Positions 49,762 to 50,786 of a stretch of DNA of 50,786 nt are shown piece by piece. The notes beneath the pieces were generated by a model, which was not told the DNA's origin, did no database searches, and worked only from the letters and a program-made list of their open reading frames with translations. Position 1 is the first letter of the stretch, and the number at the start of each line of letters is the position of its first letter. Origin of the DNA: JBCBTJ01 sp039818665 (GTDB taxonomy: Bacteria; Pseudomonadota; Alphaproteobacteria; Caulobacterales; Hyphomonadaceae). The stretch is from contig JBCBTJ010000023.1 in assembly GCA_039818665.1 (NCBI GenBank), positions 1 through 50,786 on the forward strand, read 5' to 3'. A program made the position numbers and the translations under genes.

Positions 49762-50763
49762 ATGCGCATGAAGATGTTCGCCGCAGACTCGTTTGACGCC
49801 GCCAAGGACATGATTTTGGCCGAGCTCGGCGCCGACGCGGTGATCCTGTCCGAACGGGAGGTCGATGGCGGCGTCGAAGTGCGCGCCGCGGTGGACCGGC
49901 TCGGCGGCGCGGGCCGCGACATGCCGATGTTCCTACAACGCCCGGAAGACGACAAAGCCGTTGTCGGACTGGATGCCTCGTTGCGTCAGCGCCTGCGCGA
50001 CATGCTGCTCTGGCACGGCGCGCCGAAACGCTTCGCTGAGCGCCTGGCCGCCGCCGGCGCCGGCCAGCGCCTTGGTCCGCAGGAGCCGGAAGACGCTTTG
50101 GCCGCAGGGCTCGAAGCGCAACTCGCATTTGATCCGATCCCAGCGAAACCGGACCGTCACATTCTCCTTGTCGGACCGCCCGGACACGGGCGCACGGCGA
50201 CCGCCGCCAAGCTCACGCGCCGCGCAGCCGTCGCCCAAACCGAAGTGTTTCCGATCGCAGCGGATTTCGACGGCGCCGCCGGCGGCGCACAACTTAGCGC
50301 CTACCTGGAAAGGGAACGCGCCCAAATCCGCATCGCGACAGATCCTGACGCCCTGTTCTCAATGTTGGCGGAGGCCGAAGCGGACGGATCGCGATTCATC
50401 ATAGATTTGCCCGCCATCACGCCGTTTGACACGGAAGACATGGCCCGGCTGATGGGCCTTGTCTCTGCGATCGACGCCGAGCCGGTGCTCATCATGTCCG
50501 CCGAGGGGCACCCTGAAGATCAAGCCGAACTCGCGCGCGCTTTCGCCAAGGCGGGCGTGCGGCGGGCGATCCTCACCAAACTGGACGTCGTGCGGCGGCG
50601 CGGCGGCGCGGTCGCCGCGCTGGCGGGCGCTAAGATCGCTTTTTCGCACATCGCAGTCACACCGTTCATCGGAGGAGGCCTTGTGCCGGCCGCGCCCTCG
50701 CGGCTGGCGACGCTCCTCGTTGAAGACGCGCCCGGGCGCTACGCCCTGAGAGGAGCCGCGTAA
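49762..50763 (+). CDS. flhF: FlhF-like SRP GTPase with degenerate nucleotide site
   Basis: FlhF proteins place polar flagella through an SRP-type GTPase. The 333-residue product keeps the N-terminal part MRMKMFAADSFDAAKDMILAELGADAVILSERE, the NG-domain order and the TKLD motif (272-275). However, the P-loop reads GPPGHGRT (138-145) with Arg144 for the essential Lys, and the DTAGR motif is IDLPA (214-218). GTP binding or hydrolysis is therefore doubtful. The start is ATG 49762 or 49768; GGAGG lies 10 bases before the first. It replaces flbD at this position compared with Caulobacter. Confidence 0.8.
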   Translation: MRMKMFAADSFDAAKDMILAELGADAVILSEREVDGGVEVRAAVDRLGGAGRDMPMFLQRPEDDKAVVGLDASLRQRLRDMLLWHGAPKRFAERLAAAGAGQRLGPQEPEDALAAGLEAQLAFDPIPAKPDRHILLVGPPGHGRTATAAKLTRRAAVAQTEVFPIAADFDGAAGGAQLSAYLERERAQIRIATDPDALFSMLAEAEADGSRFIIDLPAITPFDTEDMARLMGLVSAIDAEPVLIMSAEGHPEDQAELARAFAKAGVRRAILTKLDVVRRRGGAVAALAGAKIAFSHIAVTPFIGGGLVPAAPSRLATLLVEDAPGRYALRGAA

Positions 50764-50786
50764 TGAGCTTCATGCTTCGAAAATCG
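50763..50786 (+). CDS. Start of the next gene in the flagellar operon (truncated by window)
   Basis: ATG at 50763 overlaps the last base of the flhF stop (TAATG) and opens MSFMLRKS to the window edge. Candidates by context are flhA, flhG/minD-like or flbD; eight residues cannot decide. Confidence 0.5.

Noticed and set aside
1..50786. Prophage, insertion sequence, CRISPR array or tRNA genes
   Set aside because: I found no transposase, integrase or phage structural motifs, no direct-repeat array and no cloverleaf-like sequence; almost all bases belong to recognisable chromosomal genes.

Overview
The window reads as high-GC chromosomal DNA from a free-living alphaproteobacterium. The best lineage markers are SciP (the DUF1153 inhibitor of the cell-cycle regulator CtrA) directly upstream of a fliF-fliG-fliH-fliN block as in Caulobacter, CtrA-like boxes at that junction, alphaproteobacterial LexA sites (GTTC-N7-GTTC), Caulobacter-style sigma-70 promoters, and a DUF2093 gene. 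A Caulobacterales or Parvularculales relative is my inference. Coding density is very high. Many neighbours overlap by 4 bases (ATGA), and no stretch longer than about 210 bases lacks a gene. I saw no tRNA or rRNA genes, CRISPR array, insertion sequence or prophage.

Layout. 1-7.9 kb: a membrane-anchored haloalkane dehalogenase (cut by the window edge), rpsD with a clear terminator, an SDR, trmJ, icd, then a three-gene ECF41 sigma-factor module (small membrane protein, CxxC carboxymuconolactone-decarboxylase-like protein, ECF41 sigma) with a matching autoregulatory promoter, then a VOC protein and a lipoprotein. 7.9-15.7 kb: alaS, recA, DUF2093 + M23 peptidase, cysK, a quinone oxidoreductase and a frameshifted rnhB. 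15.7-23.3 kb: a methyltransferase, an NADP-dependent oxidoreductase, a DASS/SLC13 transporter, Tat-exported MsrB, grpE-hrcA, divergent rph, and a DUF2975/XRE pair. 23.4-31.7 kb: rdgB-hemW, then an envelope-maintenance cluster (LpoA-like lipoprotein, rsmI, yraN, a dual-BON lipoprotein, gshB), a small secreted protein and LexA-controlled comM. 31.8-47 kb: a sensorless hybrid histidine kinase coupled to ampG, maeB, mutS, a GGDEF/EAL protein, a cation/proton antiporter fused to a Bax-like domain, a CBS-domain protein behind an FNR/FixK-type box, and mnmA. 47-50.8 kb: sciP and a translationally coupled flagellar block.

The most unusual material is at the right end. The gene in the fliF position encodes only about 208 residues: two membrane segments, a minimal RBM3-like ring domain and the C-terminal FliG-binding tail. 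The FliF regions expected before that domain are missing. Its neighbours are also atypical: FliG has lost the EHPQ motif, FliH and FliN are short, and FlhF has a P-loop Lys-to-Arg change and no DTAG motif. Together they suggest a reduced or remodelled flagellar base. The second notable item is the antiporter carrying an extra transmembrane segment and a periplasmic Bax/FlgJ-type glucosaminidase-like domain whose catalytic Glu position is Ala. The third is the ECF41 module, whose promoter, sigma-factor motifs and partner gene all agree and which adds an uncharacterised membrane protein to the regulon.
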